This document shows positions 60,713 to 64,000 of a stretch of DNA of 64,000 nt, in pieces. The translations under genes were made by a program, and so were the position numbers. Source of the stretch: Sunxiuqinia rutila (GTDB taxonomy: Bacteria; Bacteroidota; Bacteroidia; Bacteroidales; Prolixibacteraceae); the NCBI RefSeq assembly GCF_050589705.1, contig NZ_JBNGOT010000006.1, positions 124,001 through 188,000 of the forward strand, in the 5' to 3' direction. Every line of letters begins with the position of its first letter. Position 1 is the stretch's first letter. The notes beneath the pieces were generated by a model. The model saw nothing but the letters and a program-made list of their open reading frames with translations. It did no database searches and had not been told where the DNA came from.

Positions 60713-61060
60713 TCAGAGATTCACTACTTTATCGGCTACTTTCTGCAATTCAATAATGTCCATCATGGTGCCGGCCAAACCAACCTCCATGTTGTCGATC
60801 AGCCCAAAATGATTTAAACAGGTTTTACAAGCCATGAGCCGGACGCCTTTTTGCTCCAGCGTTTGCAGGATTTCGATAACCGGTGAGCCACTGCAGATAA
60901 GCTGAACGCCCGCATTGTAAAAGACAATTACCCGGGGCAGGTGGGTTTCTTCGTTCAGCAGTTTCAGGTAGTTACTAACCAGCAAAAGGCCCAGCGATTC
61001 ATCGCCGGCTCCCATGCCGTGCTGTGTAATTTGTATCAGGGTGTTTTTAAAGCTTCCCAT
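60713..61060 (-). CDS. DsrE-family protein resembling the YedF C-terminal domain
   Basis: 115 residues. It matches the DsrE-like half of 'selenium metabolism' protein YedF: MGAGDESLGLLLVSNYLKLL, VIVFYNAGVQLICSGSPVIE, LEQKGVRLMACKTCLNHFGL (a CxxC-type pair) and a final EVGLAGTMMDIIEL. YedF normally begins with a TusA-like domain, which is missing here. It may carry sulfur or selenium as persulfide. TACCTTTG on the minus strand (61144-61151) is a good -7 box with a leader of about 80 nt. It is separate from the B12 genes. Confidence 0.8.
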   Translation of the reverse strand: MGSFKNTLIQITQHGMGAGDESLGLLLVSNYLKLLNEETHLPRVIVFYNAGVQLICSGSPVIEILQTLEQKGVRLMACKTCLNHFGLIDNMEVGLAGTMMDIIELQKVADKVVNL

Positions 61061-61207
61061 TGTAAGTTTCGTTTGACTATGAAGTTTGACTTGCTCCTGC
61101 CCTTTCCGGGAAACCGCTCGTTCCTCAGCGCGCAGGATATCAGCAAAGGTAAATCTTCCTTCCTTTTATTCTCCCAAAAAAGAAGTCAACTTCGAACGAA
61201 ACCGGGC

Positions 61208-62092
61208 TTACATGATTTTTTTGCGATCAGGCTTCAGGTTTTTCACCCACTGGTTGATGATGTAGTCATGCTTGCTAATCCACTCACGCACACCATCTTC
61301 GGGACTGGCTTCACCAGTCATGGCATCAATAAGGCTATTGATTTGTTTTTCAGAAAGCTGCATGCGCTCGAAAAAACGAACCACATCCGGCAGACGATCT
61401 TCCAGCCCACGGGTTCCCAAGGCATAGATATTTTCCTTTTCGCCAAACACCTTGAGCGGATCATCTAAAAACCGGATGTCGAAACGGGCAAACAAGCCAT
61501 GCGGCTCCCACCCTGTTATGATCACCTCTTCGCGACGCTTGTAGGCTTCGGTAAACAGCCTCACCATTTCCTGCTCCGACAGGTTTTTCAGCTGAACCGT
61601 TTCAAGCATGTATTGCTGCATGGCATAGCGCGCCTGGTACATCACCCCGGCTTCGGCCTCAATACCAATTATGGTCACATCGGTTCCTTTCAAATCCTCC
61701 AGCGAGTGGTAACGGCTGTAGGCGGGCACCAGCAATCCTGTTCGCGCATCGGGATAGATGATTCCCAGTTGTTCAATCGAATCGGCATAAGCCTCCAGAT
61801 AGTGACCGTGAGTTTCGGGCAACCAGGCATCGGCAAATACGTCTGCTTCTCCCCTCGCCACTTCGGCATAAGCCGACTCCACATCGGTCAGTTTGGTTTG
61901 CACGTCAAAATCCATCCGATCCTCAAGCAGTATTTGAGCCAGCGTGGTCAAGGCAACCGCTTCCGACCAATCGGTATAGACCAGCTTTACCATTCGCTCC
62001 TGCCGGGGCTCTTGGCTGGATGGCGCACTGCAGGCATTCAACAGAAAAACACTCAACAGGGAAAGCAATATGATTCGAAATTGAACTCTCAT
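61208..62092 (-). CDS. Glycine-betaine-type ABC substrate-binding lipoprotein (OpuAC/ProX-like)
   Basis: 294 residues. Lipobox LLNAC (Cys21) followed by SAPSSQEPRQE. The OpuAC fold is shown by VKLVYTDWSEAVALTTLAQI, EVARGEADVFADAWLPETHG, IGIEAEAGVMYQARYAM and VIITGWEPHGLFARFDIRFL, where several tryptophan and tyrosine residues could form the aromatic cage for quaternary amines. No ABC permease or ATPase is next to it within the window. Instead the next genes upstream in transcription are a stress protein and a BCCT carrier. Confidence 0.88.
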   Translation of the reverse strand: MRVQFRIILLSLLSVFLLNACSAPSSQEPRQERMVKLVYTDWSEAVALTTLAQILLEDRMDFDVQTKLTDVESAYAEVARGEADVFADAWLPETHGHYLEAYADSIEQLGIIYPDARTGLLVPAYSRYHSLEDLKGTDVTIIGIEAEAGVMYQARYAMQQYMLETVQLKNLSEQEMVRLFTEAYKRREEVIITGWEPHGLFARFDIRFLDDPLKVFGEKENIYALGTRGLEDRLPDVVRFFERMQLSEKQINSLIDAMTGEASPEDGVREWISKHDYIINQWVKNLKPDRKKIM

Positions 62093-62116
62093 AGGATCTG
62101 AATTTTAAGCCATTAA

Positions 62117-63037
62117 TTAATCAAAAAGCGCTTCTAAAAAGCCAAGGGTTTGTTTACGGTCTTTCACAATCATTACCGGAATGTTTTTTTCAACTTCCGC
62201 CAAGTCTTCCGAAGTCCGGTCAAGAATGACATTCGCCAAATCAGACTTGATCTTGGACCCGATCATAATCAGGTCAGCTTGGTTCATCAGTCCGTAGTGG
62301 TATAGCAGCTGGGCTTCATCATAGTTTTTGTCATATTGAAAAGAGCAAGGAATGGCCTGAGTATCCAGGTTCAGTCGCTTCATAAATTTCACATACTCTT
62401 TTTCACCATGCTTGCTCATCTTTACCTGCAACCGCTTTTCATCTTCAGGGGCATAGTTCGGAAAATGACTAATTGGAATTTTATAGGCGTGAAGAGCCAT
62501 GATCCGCGCTCCGGTATGTTTACTTAAACCAACTGCTGTCCGCATAGCAATTTCTGACATTTTCGAAAAATCGATGCGCACCAGGATGGTGTCTATTTTA
62601 GCAACCGCCGTTTCACTCACCAAAACAACCGACGAAGGTGTTAAGGGCATTACCCGGCGGGCTAAAGAGCCTCTTCCGAAATAGCCAACTTTCTTTCCAA
62701 ACAGGGTCAGGTTAATCTTCTTGTCACGTGTAAATTGCAACAAATTGTCCGACTTGATTCCTTCCAGCACCACCACTTCTGTAATGATTTCGTTGTGGTG
62801 AGGAAAAGCAGTGGCCAGCTTCTCTTCCAACTCTTCCTGAATCACTTTACTTATCGGCTGTTTCAGATCCGGAAATTCACTTAAAATTTCGCGCGGCAAA
62901 TCATAGCTCTGCAACAAATGAAGGAAATAGATTTTTTGAGCATTCGTTTGTTCCACCAGGTAACTGGCATAATTAATCAAAAAATCATCCATCTCCGTCA
63001 GGTCCATGCAAACCAATATGTTATCTAATTTTTCCAT
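62117..63037 (-). CDS. Tandem universal stress protein
   Basis: 306 residues with two UspA domains (about 1-145 and 148-306). The first opens NILVCMDLTEMDDFLINYAS and closes LFGKKVGYFGRGSLARRVM; the second opens TILVRIDFSKMSEIAMRTA and closes MIGSKIKSDLANVILDRTSE. No export signal. It lies 22 bp after the BCCT gene and 24 bp ahead of the betaine-binding protein gene, so it is part of that operon and probably tied to osmotic stress. Confidence 0.9.
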   Translation of the reverse strand: MEKLDNILVCMDLTEMDDFLINYASYLVEQTNAQKIYFLHLLQSYDLPREILSEFPDLKQPISKVIQEELEEKLATAFPHHNEIITEVVVLEGIKSDNLLQFTRDKKINLTLFGKKVGYFGRGSLARRVMPLTPSSVVLVSETAVAKIDTILVRIDFSKMSEIAMRTAVGLSKHTGARIMALHAYKIPISHFPNYAPEDEKRLQVKMSKHGEKEYVKFMKRLNLDTQAIPCSFQYDKNYDEAQLLYHYGLMNQADLIMIGSKIKSDLANVILDRTSEDLAEVEKNIPVMIVKDRKQTLGFLEALFD

Positions 63038-63059
63038 AATCTTTACTGGTTTAAAACAA

Positions 63060-64000
63060 CTATTTCGACTCTCTCTTTTTCAGAATATCGACAATGATTC
63101 GCTGATAATCCTTCTGTTCCTTCTCCCGCAAGCGTTCCATCATCTCGACATGCTCACCCCGTAATCCTTTCATCAAACTCCAGGCAATAATAATCAGAAT
63201 AACAGCAAACGGTAGCCCGGTAGTAGTTGCGGCTGTTTGCAGTGCCTGCAAACCACCACCAACCAAGAGTACCGCAGCAATCGCACCCTCTGTTAGTGCC
63301 CAGAAAATACGCTGAGCAACAGGTGCATCCAGCTTCCCACCAGCCGTTAAGCTGTCAACCACCAGTGAACCGGAATCGGAGCTGGTGACAAAGAAACTGG
63401 CCACTAACACTACACCAACCATGGAAGTAATCGAGGAAATTGGAAACTGCTCCAGCAGCACATAAAGCGAAGTGGCCACATTGTCTTTTACCGCACCGGT
63501 GATATCGGCCAGGCCATTCAACTCAAGAAACATAGCACTGCCCCCAAAGGCCGACAGCCATAAAAAAGTCAGCAAGGAAGGAACAATCAGTACCCCTAAA
63601 ACAAATTCTTTAAGCGTTCGTCCACGCGAAATACGGGCAATGAACATGCCCACAAAAGGCGACCAGCTGACCCACCAGGCCCAATAAAATACCGTCCAGC
63701 TGTTTTGCCAATCCGATTGCTGATAAGTCTCGGTCCAGAAACTCAATTCAAAAAAGTTCTGCACATAACTTCCCAGGTTCTGCACAAAGGAGTCGACGAT
63801 AAACAAGGTAGGGCCCACCAGAATGATGAACAGCAAAAAGAGACCGGCCAGCACGATGTTGATTTCACTCAGTCGTTTCACCCCCGCACTCAGCCCGGCC
63901 ACAACCGAACCTGTTGCTGCAAGCGTAATCAGAATTATTAAAATAACCTGGGTGTTGATGTTGTTGGGCAGATCAAACAGGTGAGCGAGTCCGGCACTTA
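63060..64000 (-). CDS. BCCT-family betaine/carnitine/choline transporter (N-terminus outside window)
   Basis: At least 313 residues, open at the window edge. The BCCT hallmark WTVFYWAWWVSWSPFVGMFI is present, an aromatic-rich segment that binds trimethylammonium compounds, with ARISRGRTLKEF after it. VVLVASFFVTSSDSGSLVVD forms the Na-site helix. The C-terminal tail is charged and cytoplasmic (MERLREKEQKDYQ), where osmosensing occurs in some relatives. It imports a compatible solute with Na+ or H+. It heads the operon with the stress protein and binding lipoprotein. Confidence 0.93.
   Translation of the reverse strand, partial: SAGLAHLFDLPNNINTQVILIILITLAATGSVVAGLSAGVKRLSEINIVLAGLFLLFIILVGPTLFIVDSFVQNLGSYVQNFFELSFWTETYQQSDWQNSWTVFYWAWWVSWSPFVGMFIARISRGRTLKEFVLGVLIVPSLLTFLWLSAFGGSAMFLELNGLADITGAVKDNVATSLYVLLEQFPISSITSMVGVVLVASFFVTSSDSGSLVVDSLTAGGKLDAPVAQRIFWALTEGAIAAVLLVGGGLQALQTAATTTGLPFAVILIIIAWSLMKGLRGEHVEMMERLREKEQKDYQRIIVDILKKRESK

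Noticed and set aside
60299..60713. Several overlapping open frames of 60-110 codons on both strands
   Set aside because: They run through the cobalamin riboswitch and its flanks and show no protein features.

Overview
The window is a contiguous piece of a Bacteroidota chromosome, probably from the order Marinilabiliales or a close relative (inference). The signs are a SusC/SusD pair, BtuG-like and DUF3078 proteins, lipoproteins with short Bacteroidota-type signal peptides, and repeated -7 boxes of the TAnnTTTG type in place of sigma-70 promoters. No phage, transposase, CRISPR array, rRNA or tRNA was seen. Both edges cut genes: an NlpC/P60 lipoprotein at base 1 and a BCCT transporter at base 64000.

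Region 1 (1-19.2 kb) reads as a murein-fragment utilisation locus. Leftward from 16611 lie a GH9-deacetylase fusion, a sodium:solute symporter, a NagX-like membrane acetyltransferase, a NagZ fused to an AmiE/beta-lactamase-type hydrolase, SusC, SusD, a metallophosphoesterase-propeller fusion and an NlpC/P60 peptidase. Divergent from them are a BadF/BcrA-type sugar kinase and MurQ, followed by a convergent FadR-type GntR regulator. Together these could import muropeptides, strip the peptide, cut GlcNAc-MurNAc, take up and phosphorylate the sugar, and cleave the lactyl ether. Two near-identical dyads (core TGTAATACA) upstream of susC and between the divergent arms are candidate operators.

Region 2 (19.5-27.6 kb) holds housekeeping genes: ribE, a universal stress protein, a folM-folX-folK pterin cluster, an esterase lipoprotein, tryptophanase, an F420-reductase-like oxidoreductase and LD-carboxypeptidase. 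It ends in a small palindromic repeat element.

Region 3 (27.7-45.2 kb) has a CzcCBA-type metal efflux operon, YraN, an MmcQ/YjbR protein, an S4 protein, DUF3078, MscS, an acyl-carrier-like protein without its serine, a GNAT enzyme, three tandem cyclophilins (the third fused to a dead trypsin-like domain), pheS, a HAD phosphatase, an APH-like kinase and an inositol-phosphatase-family enzyme.

Region 4 (46.3-60.6 kb) is a vitamin B12 salvage and uptake island on the minus strand, headed by two cobalamin riboswitches. One leads into btuB-btuG, with cobU-cobT-cobS-cobC-cobQ-cbiB beyond a terminator. The other leads into btuF-cobA-btuC-btuD and an OprB-like porin. No corrin-ring genes and no cobD are present. 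The island ends in a DsrE protein and a betaine uptake group (substrate-binding lipoprotein, stress protein, BCCT carrier).
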